The translations under genes were made by a program, and so were the position numbers. Shown here piece by piece: positions 30,140 through 42,109 of a DNA stretch of 64,000 nucleotides. Position 1 is the stretch's first letter; every line of letters begins with the position of its first letter. The stretch is taken from the NCBI GenBank assembly GCA_030159075.1, contig BROG01000959.1, forward strand, positions 62,001 to 126,000. The letters run 5' to 3'. The notes under the pieces were generated by a model. That model saw only the letters and a list, made by a program, of their open reading frames with translations, did not search any database and had not been told where the DNA came from. This DNA is from Atrina japonica (Eukaryota; Mollusca; Bivalvia; Pterioida; Pinnidae).

Positions 30140-30440
30140 TTGTAATTAATGCTCAGGTAATCTGATTTTTAGAATGTATTTTACGGCGTGTCACTCTGTT
30201 CTTCACAACACATTATATCTTAAATAATTTTATTACTCGGACGTTTTTCTGTAAAAGCCGTCAACATAGACGGGGAATGAAATAACGCGAACTTGATGTC
30301 TGATACAGTTATACCTGTACTAAATATGTAACCTGTCTTTAGCTGTCTATAACGGCAACATTTACTTGTAACTGGGGTGTATTTAGTTTTGTATTTTTGG
30401 GGGGAGTATGAGCATTGTATTTTGTTATAAAACAATAAAT
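30140..30440 (+). repeat. PEBP-module repeat block D, copy 1
   Basis: Aligns with 54610-54950 through TGTCACTCTRTW, ACAGTTATACCTG-like and TGTCTATAACGGCAAC segments. Same order relative to blocks B and C as in the second module. Confidence 0.5.
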
Positions 30441-30945
30441 TAAAAACGTTTTAGTTTGTAACGCGATGCTCTAACCGTTTCAGTTTATTATTGGAACTTT
30501 GAATTTAGTGTGTGTGTGTGTGTGTGAGTGTGTGTATGAGTGTGTGTTAACAAACAACAACAAAGACAACAACAATAAAAACAGCAGAAACGACAACAAC
30601 ATAAACATCGACAAGTGTTTATTATCTCTTAGTCGTTAGTTTTATGATTTGGGTTTAATTTCTGTCTATAATATTTATGTAGTGTAGCTCGGTGACACCC
30701 TTGTACTGACTTGTCAAAAACATACACGTAGACACACAATGGTATTACATTACGATATACCGACATTTTTCTTATTGACAAAATTGCTGTTTAAAAGTAA
30801 TGCTGAATAGAAATAACGCTAAGGTTAAGAGTTTAAAAAACTGAAATTGGGCGCCTAATTCTAGAATGTTAACATAGATATTGCAGATAGTTAACTTGAC
30901 AAATATGCATTTCTATATACTATCATCAAGAGCGGTAAGCCCGAT

Positions 30946-30946
30946 G

Positions 30947-31029
<83 letters not shown>
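30946..31029. repeat. (AT)n microsatellite
   Basis: About 84 bp of pure AT, directly against a SINE head. Confidence 0.95.
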
Positions 31030-31030
<1 letters not shown>

Positions 31031-31033
<3 letters not shown>

Positions 31034-31083
31034 CTCACGATCCAGAGTCGAGCGCGCTACCGACTGATCCAGGCCGGCTCCCA
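31031..31083 (-). mobile_element. tRNA-SINE head fragment
   Basis: On the minus strand, GCCGGCCTGGATCAGTCGGT and AGCGCGCTCGACTCTGGATC match the SINE at 2402. It stops before the B box where the (AT)n run begins. Confidence 0.7.
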
Positions 31084-31099
31084 TGCTTTACGTACAAGT

Positions 31100-34000
31100 T
31101 GCGAGTTGTGAAATAGACTTTTAACAAGAATAATTATAGGTGTGTTAGATTGAAGATGACGCCGAAGTCAATGTGATCATTTTATGATTCTAATTTGTGC
31201 TAAGACAAAAATGAATAGTAATAAACATATTCAAGGTAAAATGATTTCAAATTAATCAACCTTGCTGTCAGATAGTTTTGATTAGTGTTCTCATATATCT
31301 CCACTTATAATTGATAAATATATAAACATTCCTTCTCATCAGTGTGGAATGTCTGTCAGAGATGGTGGGCTTGAATCAAGAGCTTTTGTATTTTGGTATC
31401 TGATATTTTCATATCCTTAACGTAAAATTATTATGCTTAGATATGTATATGTTTCCAAGGGAAATAACTAAGTACACTAAAACTCACATAATTTGCACTT
31501 TATTTCCTTTATTTTTATCTTGACAACACCATGACCATACATTAGTTAAAATATGATCTCATTACAATTAAGGTATTTCGACTCCGTTTGTCTGATCACT
31601 TAACTATACATCGATATCCGACACATATGGTACGTGTACTGTAAATTCCGTTTTTTTCGCAAACCATCTGATTTTAGTTTGTTCACGAAACGTTCACGAT
31701 TTCGAAATGTCTTTGCATTGAATTGCCTGAAGTCAAGCCCAAAAGATTGATTTGTTCCTTTCAAACCAATTTCAGTTTAAAGTTAAGCGAGAATATTTTC
31801 GCGAAATTACTCGAACATACAATTATCACGAATTTAACCGGATTGACAGTATATCTATTTATTTTTTGGTGTGCAACGTTTTAAGATCCGTTTGCCCGCA
31901 TCTAGATATTCATTCCATTTTCATCGAGATCCCATAACTTGATTATATAGACCCTCATATCATATATGGATAAATTTCATCAATGATATATTTCTGATGC
32001 TTTTGTAATGTTGTTGTGTAATAAAAAAGCAGTAGCATATATTTAAATATTGTGTATAAGATTGTAAAGTTTGAATATAAATCATAAATTCCTTTGATAA
32101 GTCGTAATATTGCATATCAATTGATGATAAAACATGCATTAAAGTTTGTTAAGGATGCACTGTTGATATGTACTGTCCCAAAAACATCTTAAACTAATTT
32201 GATGATAACATGTATTATAAGTAGCGCATGCTTTACCTATCTCATTTTTGGCTATGTTGAAGCTTCGGGGTATCTGAAACTGTGCATGACAGGTCTTTTA
32301 TCATGGTAAGCACAGAAGGACTTCCATATTCCGCCAGGTTTATGGAAAACGAGGTTTTCTCCTCCAATACATACAAACTTTGTTCATTAGCGCATACTTG
32401 AAACATGATTACGTAGGACGTACAATACAATAATAAAAAGCAAGTAATGACGTACTACATTTCAATACAATGACATGTGTTTGAAAATGCGACTTTTTTT
32501 AACCCGTGGTCAGTTATGAACTTTTCCATCTCAATTGTCAATATATCGAAATTCATACTTGTAATTTCACCTTTTGGTTAATCAAGTAAAACAAAACGAA
32601 AAAGCTGTTTTCCGATAAACTGCGTGGAATACACTGACATACTGAAATGCAATATTATTACTTGATGTCAATGCATGTTTTATATCACAATCTTTCTTAA
32701 TTGTCGTCTTCAAATTTTATTGTTGTGCATGTATGTATGCATGTATGCTTTTATGGGTGGAAGCATGCATCTATGTATGTTATGCATTTGTGTATGCATA
32801 TAGGAAGTTAGGATTTTGCTGAGGTAACTAGGTATATTGCATGGTATTTAACTGTCGTTGAATATCGTATCTGGATGAAATGTTATTCACGATACAGGAA
32901 ATTAAATTTTAGTGATAAGATATCATTTTATTAATGTAGATAAAAAAGTATTTAAAACCATGCATGTAAAATGATCGATCTTCAAATAACGATATTTTGA
33001 AAATTTCATGAGAAAAATATATATGTTACTCCTGAATATTTTTGCCCATATTTAGTATTTGCCCGCTTTGCCCGCTTTGCCCTTAGTTGAGATGTCAAGT
33101 TAATCAAGTGAAGCTTGGATCCCTATGCTATACATGCGACTCCACTAATTTAATTCGAATTCAAGACGAGTTGAATATATTTTCCAAGGTAAATGGCGAA
33201 AGTGGCGAGGGAAAAAACTTCCAGGTATACAGGGTATGATAAAAACTATGTACAAACCGTCTCTATAACTTGCTTCGAATTGTCCATTGTTCAGAGAACG
33301 CCCTTGTGAAAAGACCCGTATAAAAATGTGAAAATATGAAAAATATTTTTCAAAAGAAAACAACAAAATGGAAGGTACGTCTAAGAATACAGAAAATATA
33401 AACATTTAGACGTGTAATATAAGAGTTTTCGATGAACTATGTGCTGTGATCATGTTGTAAAGCTTTTCATTAATTAGCAATTTATATCAAGTTCACTTCC
33501 GGTCCAGATGCTTTTTTAAACAAATATCCGCATGTTATATTTCCAGCATAAGAGGTGAAATACAGGGTTCATTTAAATATATTCACTATCTGATGGCACT
33601 GGCACTCTATAACCGTTATAAAAAAATGTTCTTCATCATCTTATAACTGCCAACAACGGCTATTCCAGGAATTGTGCGTACAAGAACAGGTGCTCATTGT
33701 CAAAAAATATATATATAAAGAAAATTCGGAAAACATAAGAAACAAGAAAACATAATCATTGAACTGCTGTCAGAAGACTTTTATGCTAACTTGCTTGCTT
33801 TATTTTGCATTTGTCCAGTTGGCATCAGTTCAATACTTAGGGGACGACCATTTACTTTTTGGTTAAGGCCGGGGGCTTGGATCAAATTTGAAATTAAAAG
33901 GCAGGACCTGAATTCATGGTGATAAAAACCAAGCTTAGCAATTGGTCAAAATATAAAAGGCAGAATGCAATTGATGAAAACAGTTAGGACCAGTTTCAGG
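31100..34000. other. Mostly featureless intergenic sequence
   Basis: AT-rich, with a (GTAT/GCAT)-rich patch near 32720-32800 and no strong exon apart from the weak PEBP-like candidate near 32.4 kb. Confidence 0.4.
32250..32460 (-). pseudogene. Possible PEBP-like first exon relic
   Basis: On the minus strand a hydrophobic leader (VITCFLLLYCTSYVIMF) precedes a segment with FSINLAEYGSPSVLTMIKDL and TVSDTPK, which loosely fits PEBP exon 1 (strand, G..L, P.VS). The ATG is followed at once by TAG, and a TGA comes before the plausible donor. No TATA motif of the family was found. The alignment is weak and the ORF could be unrelated. Confidence 0.3.
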
Positions 34001-34003
34001 AAA

Positions 34004-34345
34004 TGCTTAAAGCGGCAAATTATCAATTTCTCCCTCTTTCTTTACTACTTCCATTGAAAAGCAGTAACACAAAGAGATACAAAAGCATACAAATTCTTAA
34101 ATTCCCACATATTTTGTGAAACTTGCTAGGAAATCCCAGGTTTTGCACTTTTTCAATTGCAATTGATTAACTCAACATTACTAATTGTATATGAATACCA
34201 TCCTAGACCGAATATTAATTTTACAAAATATATAGATTATAAGATATTATATACCTGTGTATACCTCTTATTTGTTATAGTGCAACAAGTTCAAGCACAT
34301 GTAGTAAACGTAGAAAAAAATATGATTTTTTGTCTGGCAAACAGG
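34004..34345. repeat. Foldback MITE family, copy 2
   Basis: Shares ACAAATTCTTAAATTCC, TTGTGAAACTTGCT, TTTTTCAATTGCAATTGATT and TATACCTCTTATTTGTTATA with the copy at 901-1278. Ends are eroded; the left end reads GCTTAAAGCGGCAAAT. Confidence 0.55.
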
Positions 34346-34499
34346 AAAGCTGAATAAAATAAATCAACTGTTATCTTCGACAAAGATACAAAAATAAGAA
34401 AATAATAAAATTTAAAGATTTTGGCACAACCGATATGAGACGAGATTGGTCGTTTTGACCTTCGCTTAATAATGAATAAGTAAAAAAAGAAATAAAAAA

Positions 34500-35384
34500 G
34501 AATCCATAACTAAACTGAAATTATGACGCCAATTAAAGGAACGGGCTTCCCGGTATTTCGGGCCCCTTAACATAAGATTTTTGAGGTTTTCATTTTCAAC
34601 AATAGAGACGTCACCGGTAATGACATGCCCGATAGTATTGTATTTGAAAGGAGATGAAGCACATGAACATGTGACAGTGTTGTGTAGAAGATGGTTGATG
34701 TCTAGGCACTGCAAAACCTTTTTGTAATTGAATAGCTTGGATGCGATGCTAGGTGTATGGCTGTATGAAATGCAAGACGTGGTCTTCAGATTAAAATATG
34801 GTGAAATACAGGACTGAACTTTTTTGTGATTTAGAACATTGCCAATGTTTAAAGCGTCTATGCCTTTATTTGTGAATTTAAGTTTAAGAAAAAGACGTTT
34901 CTGTTCAGAACAGTCATCGTTTGTGACGCGTGCAGGCTTAAACAGTCCTGTGACAAGCGATGTCCATTATAATGGAGTTCAGTATGTATTCTGGGGTTGA
35001 AGAATCCGTGTAGGGGTTCATTCTTGCTTCTTGAAAAAGTTTATTGAGATTTGTAAAAGGAACAGAATAAAGTTTGCTGCGAATGTGATGGAGACCCAAT
35101 TTTTGATTAACGTAAGGTAAAAGAGATGAAAAAGTGACATCATGTATGTAGGGTCTGTTGTAAGAACGATGTCCGTGACTTCGTTTACGTCTTAAGTTAG
35201 AATTAAAAATTCCCATCACATTAACACCATTACACAGTGGGCTTGATAGATTGCCTACACTTCGAATATATTCGTTACATCCATAGGGATATGCAGTGCC
35301 AAGCTGTTTAATCCAAAATTCTTCACGGTGTCTACGGAAGTGGGTACTCAAGGTGGGATTGTTGGTCCAGTGGTATATTTTTTT
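34500..35384 (-). mobile_element. Naiad-like element, internal fragment (late endonuclease to linker)
   Basis: On the minus strand it begins just before IYHWTNNPTLSTHFRRHREE, continues FWIKQLGTAYPYG and the KFTNKGIDALNIGNVLN-like region, and reaches the CxC linker (TCSCASSPFKYNTIGHV, GPKYREARSFNWR). It ends at about 34500, before any RT motif. The intact CSC here confirms the CxC motif that is broken (RSC) in the 9.5-11.9 kb copy. Truncated at both ends. Confidence 0.8.
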
Positions 35385-35429
35385 CAATTATACGCACTCT
35401 CATAGACAAGATATATATCTTAGTATGCA

Positions 35430-35645
35430 ATGTCATTATCCATTATGCAATACATTGACGGATCTGGAGGATGTATAAGGGTTACATCCACCCATGAATT
35501 TGGTATTTTTCAAACAAAGAGAAACAAAGATGAAACACTTCAAAATCTTACTGAACATTTTCTTGGTAGCTTACCTTGGGCCAATGGGCAACCTGTGGTT
35601 TTGTGTCTGGAATCTAGAAATTACCTTGCCAAGCTTTCCAACTGA
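35430..35645 (+). other. Unrecognised open reading frame, exon-like
   Basis: A 70-codon frame has balanced composition (CIRVTSTHEFGIFQTKRNKD, then EHFLGSLPWANGQPVVLCLE) and looks more protein-like than its surroundings. I do not recognise the family. It lies between an internal Naiad fragment and a pogo-like terminal repeat, so it may be host exon or transposon remnant. Confidence 0.3.
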
Positions 35646-35747
35646 ATATTTCCAAAGTGCATCCTTGTATAATACTCCAAAAGCCCGCCGCCCCTAAATT
35701 TCACTTCATTTTGGAGGTTTCATCAATCTATATATCATATATATATA

Positions 35748-37250
35748 CAGTAGAACCTGTCTATAACGAATTATCTGGGGTCTATACATAAATTTGTTAT
35801 AGGAGTATTAGTATTCCGTTACAGGTTTATTTTAGATATTGCTGAATGGATTACTAATGATACTTGATTAAACGTTTTATGTTCGCGATAAGTTTCATGC
35901 AATAAAGCTACATATAAATGAAATACACATAACACAATATAGTAATACATTACATTTTATCTTAATTCCAATATATATTTGTGCAAAAGAATGGAAAATT
36001 ACATTAATTGATACATGAAATTACACGTATAGTGTATATCAGAACTCAATCTCGGCTTACATGTATGCTATTTAATACACGACAGTTAGATGCTCCAGAC
36101 TTACAAGTTAAATCACTAATTAGTACGAAAAAGTCAGTTATGTTGTGTTGTTTTCTGTGCATCTCTGACTCAATGAAATTCCTCACATCTGTCAGTTTGT
36201 CAAACATTTTCATCGGAACACTGATGCTGAATCAAAAGAAGAAAAAGATAGCGGTGTCTTTTAATTTGACATTTAGATATATCGACGACGTTTTGTCAAT
36301 TAATAATGACAATTTTCATACATATGTCAATGCGATATATCCCACGAACTAGAAGTTAAAGACACAACAGAATCAAGTACACACGCTCCATGCTTACACG
36401 TTTTACTTAATATAAACACGGGCGGAAAATTGGCAACTAAGCTATACGATAAACGCGACGATTTCGGCTTTCCCATCGTAAAATTTTCCACATTTAAGTA
36501 GTAATATACCTCAGTCACCTGCATATGGAGTTTATATTTCACAAAATGATCCGATATGCCAGGGCGTTCACAACATATGAAGAATTTCATATACAGAGGT
36601 AAACTACTCACTGACAAATTATTGACACAGGGATATCGAAAACCGCGTTTAATATCAACGTTCCGCAAGTTTTACGGTCGGTATAATAGTCTTGTTTGCG
36701 ACTAATCTGTTTCACTAAGTGAAATGTTGAGTTGCCTTTTCGTTGGCGGTTGTTGAGACGTCTGTACCAATTGTGGCGAGGATACACTCCTCACGTGTTT
36801 CACTGGACTTGACTGTGGACTCACGCGGGTGTGACCGGTCGACAGGGATGCTTACTCCTCCATGGCACCTGATCCCACCTCTTGGTTTCCAGAGGTCCGT
36901 GTTTGTCCATTTTTTATCGGATTTGTATCTATGTCCTTGACATTCTATTGATTTATACCTTGGTATCTGAGGTTTTTATATTCAAATATACTTTGTTTAC
37001 AGTGCAAAGTTACAGCAATATACAAACAAATTCGTCGCAACAATAAATAAATTCGTTAACGCAAATGGATTTTTGCTGGCTAGCACGAAAAAACAATTCG
37101 TTTTAAACATTTTGTTTCGTTACATCCGAATTCGTTACTCACGAATATTTAACATGGTAAGTATATGGGAAATTGCAGGGGATTTTTTAACTAGTTCGTT
37201 ACAACAACAAAATTGCTAGATCCGGGTTCGTTATAGACAAGTTTTACTAA
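35748..37250. mobile_element. pogo/Tigger-like non-autonomous DNA element, split by a Naiad
   Basis: The left end CAGTAGAACCTGTCTATAAC and the right end GTTCGTTATAGACAAGTTTTACT (37225-37247) are inverted copies of each other. The CAGTAGAACC..TATAACGAA pattern is typical of pogo/Tigger ends, which insert at TA; the left end follows TATATA. The right part has seven TTCGTTA-like motifs (36983-37235). No transposase frame was seen. A plus-strand Naiad occupies 36221-36983. Confidence 0.65.
36221..36983 (+). mobile_element. Naiad-like element, 3' half
   Basis: Begins just upstream of the FRYIDDVLSINN region (RT motif C) and runs to the shared 3' terminus at TTTTTATATTC. Single-base indels break the frame at least three times (near 36345, 36480 and 36585). 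The TGA that ends the RT frame in other copies is retained. Inserted inside the pogo-like element, so it is younger than that element. Confidence 0.8.
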
Positions 37251-37255
37251 ATATA

Positions 37256-37279
37256 CAGTAAAACCTGTCTATAACGAAT

Positions 37280-37357
<78 letters not shown>
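37256..37357. repeat. Second pogo-like terminal repeat running into (TA)n
   Basis: CAGTAAAACCTGTCTATAAC at 37256 repeats the pogo-like end, 6 bp after the right end of the previous element and in inverted orientation. Together they form a palindrome of about 55 bp. About 70 bp of TA follows and hides the rest of this second element. Confidence 0.6.
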
Positions 37358-37359
<2 letters not shown>

Positions 37360-37619
37360 ATGAACTCCTTGGAAAAGATAAATCTTTCTGAAAAAAGTAT
37401 TTTGGACTTGGCATTTAGCTTATTTTTGTTAATCAATCAATGAATTTTTATTAAAGATAAAGAGGTCATAATTTAATATCTTGTAACAGCAGAATAGCAT
37501 GTTATGTCTTGTAAATTAAAAAAAATGCAGGGGAGCATACCCCGAATATCCCTTTTTATCTCTTATGCGGACTATATTTGATTAACAACCTTCTCCTGGA
37601 TGGATATTTGTGTGATATG

Positions 37620-37806
37620 TTAATCCATTTGAATTCATCTGTGGGTTCACAGAATTTGAGACCAGGCAGCAGGGATTGCTAACACCTCCATGACACCTGA
37701 TCCCACTTCCATTTTCTCAGAAGTCTGTGTCCAATTTTCACCTGATTTATATATTGCCTCCGTAACCTTACGATCAACATTTTAGTATCTATGGATTTCA
37801 TATTAA
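37620..37806 (+). mobile_element. Ancient Naiad 3' tail
   Basis: Diverged match to the last 190 bp: GATTGCTAACACCTCCATGA, CACCTGATCCCACTTCCATT and TTTTAGTATCTATGGATTTC align with the 3' region of younger copies. Confidence 0.6.
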
Positions 37807-38493
37807 AAAAACTCGTGAAGTTTCGTACCATATAGAAATATGTGCAATGAGTTATTCACGATCATTTTATGTAACCAGGCTCAACTCCATTTCCCTTCTG
37901 TAAAAAAATATTAGATCCGCCACTAAATTAGAAAGTACATACGTATATAAAATGTAATATACTTATACTGAAATATCTGCTTCTGAGGCAATATACAGTG
38001 TTTCAAATCAATTTTATATAGTCATAGGTATAATCGTCATGGCAGGTTGCCTGCCCCCACCCCCCTCGAAAAGGAAAAAAAAAATAACAAAAAAAAAAAA
38101 AACAAAAAAAAAAAAACAGGACTTGATTGAACAAATAGAGAAAAGTTGGGTCGTAAATCAATACGAAAAAAAATCCAGGGTCGAAAATCTGATCCCCCCT
38201 ATAATGGTTGTTCCCTTAAATAAATGAACAAGAGGGAATAAACTATATAGTGCATTGCTCAGGGTATGGCACGGAAATAAATAACAGATTATGTACAAGG
38301 TTATTCGGGTCAGTTTCATTCAGATCATTGCGCTATAACATGATTTAGCACCGAGATGTCATTTATTGAAAAAAAAGCAAATACTAACCTTTGAAAACTA
38401 AACTCTCTGGACCCCGTAATGCTTATTGTAAATAGTATTACCAATGAATGAGGGATAGAACAGTTATCTTAATGTAAAATATATTTTGTTTAC

Positions 38494-39585
38494 GTTGATA
38501 TTAGAGCAAGGCAATGGAGTCCCGGTTCATCTGCCTCCATCGCCACAAGCGTGTAAATCAGGTCCTACAAGATAGATATAAATGTTTGTTTATTGCAATA
38601 AATTCAGTTTTATAGTATATTTCGTATAGTGAGATCGGAGCATTACATAATATGATCAAGTACTGGTTCAGAATACAGAACTAACAAACAAGATGTTATC
38701 TACGCATACAGTTGATGCTAGTGTGGTATCCTGATATGTAAACATGTCAAGTGTTATCAATTATAAAAAAAAGTTTAAGATAAAAATGCTATAGCCATTT
38801 TCTTTGACATATGCATAAAAATGACTGTTATCGTGTGCATTGCATAGTACTAGCTCTTATATATCTAGTATGTCAGATACAGATAAACAAAAACAATATA
38901 TTGACGATTTATAACACGTCCCTTGTACGTATAATGCACTTTAAAGGTTAAAGGGACATTAGCTGTGTATACCTTGAAATAATTTCGATTATTTTCTTTT
39001 TTCTATTTTACTTGATAAACACTACCAAAAAGGGCTATATATAAGCACAAAATCTTATCTTCCTATATATCTTGTAAAAATAATGCCAAGTACAGTGTGC
39101 AATTTATATACAAATAGTAAGGTTGAATTAATCAATTGCAATTGAATAGTTCAAATTCTGGTTTTCTGAAGCAATTCTCACAAAATATATAGGAATATAA
39201 GATTTTTATGACAGTGTATCTCTCCTATTCGTTATTGTATACCGATCTAAGTAATAAAAAGGAGAATTACAGCTAATGCTCATTTAATTGTTGACTCTAA
39301 CTACCCTGTAAACTCTTAATATTAATGTTTGAATTTTCTAGTGTATATCCCCTTAACATAGCCTAATTTTCTATACTTACTGGTTTCGCCTCTGAAAATG
39401 AAACGGAAGGAAACGTCATCGCCCCGTATGCTGGCAAATCATTATTGCACTTTAAAATATATTCATCACGGTTTATTTTCAATTTGACACTGCACGTTTC
39501 TTTTGCCCCAGTTGGCAATACTACATATAATCTGTAGGCGAAAAAGCCAAATATAAATCCAAGACGACCTGTTTATAGTCAACAT
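38494..39585 (-). pseudogene. Second PEBP-family gene, exons 1 and 2, frameshifted
   Basis: On the minus strand, exon 1 (39585-39381) starts MLT like the intact gene and then loses frame. One base out, it reads FIFGFFAYRLYVVLPTGAKE and INRDEYILKCNNDLPAYGAM, then TFPSVSFSEAKP at a perfect GTAAGT donor. The exon is 205 bp, which is one more than a multiple of three. Exon 2 (38564-38494) has DLIYTLVAMEADEPGLHCLA, matching the YTLVMxDPD region with the Asp-Pro-Asp lost. A foldback MITE lies in the intron. Exons 3 and 4 were not found. It is either a recent pseudogene or contains a one-base sequence error in exon 1. Confidence 0.6.
38943..39286. repeat. Foldback MITE family, copy 3 (best ends)
   Basis: Left end TTAAAGGGACATTAGCTGTG and right end TACAGCTAATGCTCATTTAA are inverted repeats with TTAA at both extremes. 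The middle contains the palindrome-like TTAATCAATTGCAATTGAA. About 344 bp with no coding frame. It lies in the intron of the PEBP relic. Confidence 0.7.
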
Positions 39586-39620
39586 ATTTGTTCGTTTTAG
39601 TTATAGTAATTCGAAATTAT

Positions 39621-39636
39621 CCGTCTTTATATACAG
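39621..39636 (-). promoter_or_regulatory. TATA box of the 39.6 kb PEBP relic
   Basis: The minus strand reads CTGTATATAAAGACGG about 43 bp before the ATG, the same motif and spacing as at the 28.6 and 53.6 kb relics. Confidence 0.6.
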
Positions 39637-39689
39637 TAATTCCCCTGCATAAAAGCTAATTGATGCTAAACAGAGAATAATTCATTTTT

Positions 39690-40145
39690 GGGGTGCATTA
39701 TGTGGGTGCATTACAAGAATGATTAATTAATATGGGTGCATTACGAGAAGAATTAATTTATGGAGGTGCACTACAAAAATAATTAATATATTGAGAATTA
39801 CGAGAGAAATTAAATTATGTGGTTGCATAGCGAGACAATTAATTGATGTGGGTGCATCATGATAGTAATTAATTTATGTGGGTGCAATACGAAAACAAAT
39901 GATTTATGTGAGTGTATTACGAGAGAAATTAATTTATGTGGTTGGATTACTTCAGTAACTAATTTATTTGGGTGCATTATGTGGCTGCATTACAAGAATA
40001 ATTGATTCATCTTGTTGCATTACGAGAAGAATTATTTTATGGGGGGGACTAAGAGAGAAATTAAATTATGTGGGTGCATAACGAGAAAATTAATTCATTG
40101 GGGGTTTATTACGAGAGCCATTAATTTATGTTGGTGCATAATACT
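39690..40145. repeat. Minisatellite of about 31 bp units (GGGTGCATTACGAGARAATT)
   Basis: About fourteen diverged units of GTGGGTGCATTACGAGAGAAATTAATTTAT. It lies directly upstream of the PEBP relic's promoter on the minus strand. Confidence 0.8.
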
Positions 40146-40706
40146 TTAGTATATAATAACTCAATATGATGCAAGGACATTATAATTTGTATATAACTGC
40201 TGCATACACATTCCTCATATTTATATCTTGGAATGCCACTAGTAGCAATGTGATAGTATATTGACATGCGAAATCTTATATCTGATATTAAAATATGGTA
40301 GTACAAAGGTATTCTATTGATTGTCGGGTAAGGTTTGTCATTCGGTCGGTCTAGATCTTGGTACGATTCGTCTTTGATGTCAGGTTTCCTCGTTAATTCA
40401 CTCAACCAGCTAATCGCGTGCATATCTGCGAAGATCATCGGAAAGTAACCAGACGCCATGTCTTGTTTACGTTTCCGTGTAAACACAAACAATATTGATG
40501 ATTTTTTGGCATCCGAACTCTGTTTTCGACGGTAAATCGTATTGTCGGATGATATTACTTCGAATATATGTCGGATGGGTTATGGTATACAATCGTTTCA
40601 TGACTATTACACACTTTCAGAATAAAAGTATCCCGAACTTAGCTAATGCTTCTTTAACCTGTAAGATTTACAAATGAGACTGACGCAGAAGACTGGAAAA
40701 ATGTAT

Positions 40707-40730
40707 AACCCTAACTCTAACCCTAACCCT
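40707..40730. repeat. Interstitial telomere-like repeat
   Basis: About four CCCTAA units (one with CTCTAA), matching the TTAGGG telomere repeat of molluscs and vertebrates. Confidence 0.7.
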
Positions 40731-40796
40731 GAATTCATCACTACGTCGGGTAAGTGTAACTGTTGTATAATATATACATGATTAATGATTCTCTAT

Positions 40797-40813
40797 GTCT
40801 CTCTCTCTGTCTG

Positions 40814-40893
<80 letters not shown>
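40797..40893. repeat. (CT)n microsatellite with interruptions
   Basis: About 95 bp of CT with a few TG, TTT and TAT interruptions. Confidence 0.95.
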
Positions 40894-40895
<2 letters not shown>

Positions 40896-41771
40896 ATAAT
40901 GTAAAATTATGAAATACACATTTTCACTAGTGTGCATGTCTTTAATGTTTGAAACACATTTGTTACTGATGAGAGGTAACTTTACTTCACATTTATACAC
41001 TAACGATACAGACTCCCATCTTTGCAGGGTATCCAACTAATTCAGACGGCAGAAATATCTTCATGTATCATAAGGCACGGTTGGATTAAAGAGTACCGTA
41101 TATAACATGAACAGAAGTTTATACGCAAGAATTGCTGTTAATTGATGTTCTCACGAACCAATGATCAGATGATTTTGAAATTGTATATGCATAATTAATA
41201 AGCTAATATCTAAACAGTTTGCGAATGTAAGTTGAAGTTGAAATATAAATTGTCAAATCAATGTTTTGTCCACTGCCTGGTACTGACTGGAACTGGTATT
41301 GAAAATTGCTTTAATGCATTAAATTATTTTCAAAACAATTCATTGTGTTACACTTTGTTTTTTCAAAATATCAGAAACTTCACAGAATGTTAAAAGTTGA
41401 CAGAATTGTTAATAAAATGTATATACACTATATATGAAATGAACTGCTAGTTACTTGCCATGTCTTAAATAACTGAACTGAACAATGTACAATAAGTGTA
41501 ATAAAACGGCAAAATAATTTCTTAATGGCGACGAAAAGGTCACTTTTCCGTTATGACAAGCTCTACGGGAACTTTAGTGTTATGCTTCCAAATTTAGTAT
41601 TTTCAACATCAAGAAAACGTCTTGATTAGTCTGTTTGCAAAAAGATAGAAGTGAAAATATACCAATAATGATTTGGTGGATATTACCCTCTGAATATATG
41701 AATCCAGCAGTCAATACAATGACAAGGTTGAAATACAAATATATAGTTTTACCTTTTACTTGTAGGTGTGC

Positions 41772-42060
41772 ATTAAAAGGGGCATTAACTGTGTTTTGTT
41801 CCCAAAATTGTTCTCCTTTTTTGCTACTTAGATTGATACACAATAAGAAATCAAGAGATAAAAACAGGCATAGCAACTCAGACATCCCTATATACTATAT
41901 CCTTGGATAGGACATTGTTTTCACAATATATTACAATATTTTTTATGCCTGTGTTTAGCTCTTATTTGTCATCATACATAATGTACAAGTACTTAAATTA
42001 CAAAAAAAAAAAAAAAAAAATAGAAATAGTTTTGGTGAACACAGTTTACTTTGTTCTATA
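41772..42060. repeat. Foldback MITE family, copy 4
   Basis: Begins TTAAAAGGGGCATTAACTGTG and shares TTTGCTACTTAGATTGATAC and TGCCTGTGTTTAGCTCTTAT with copy 1. The central segment is deleted and the right end eroded after a poly-A run at 42001. Confidence 0.55.
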
Positions 42061-42109
42061 GTTTTGTCACAAAGGTGGTGAACATAAAGGCGATTTGAAC
42101 TCAATGTAG

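Noticed and set aside
30500..30548. (TG)n run with GAGTG interruptions as a possible regulatory site
   Set aside because: Ordinary short microsatellite without other supporting signal.
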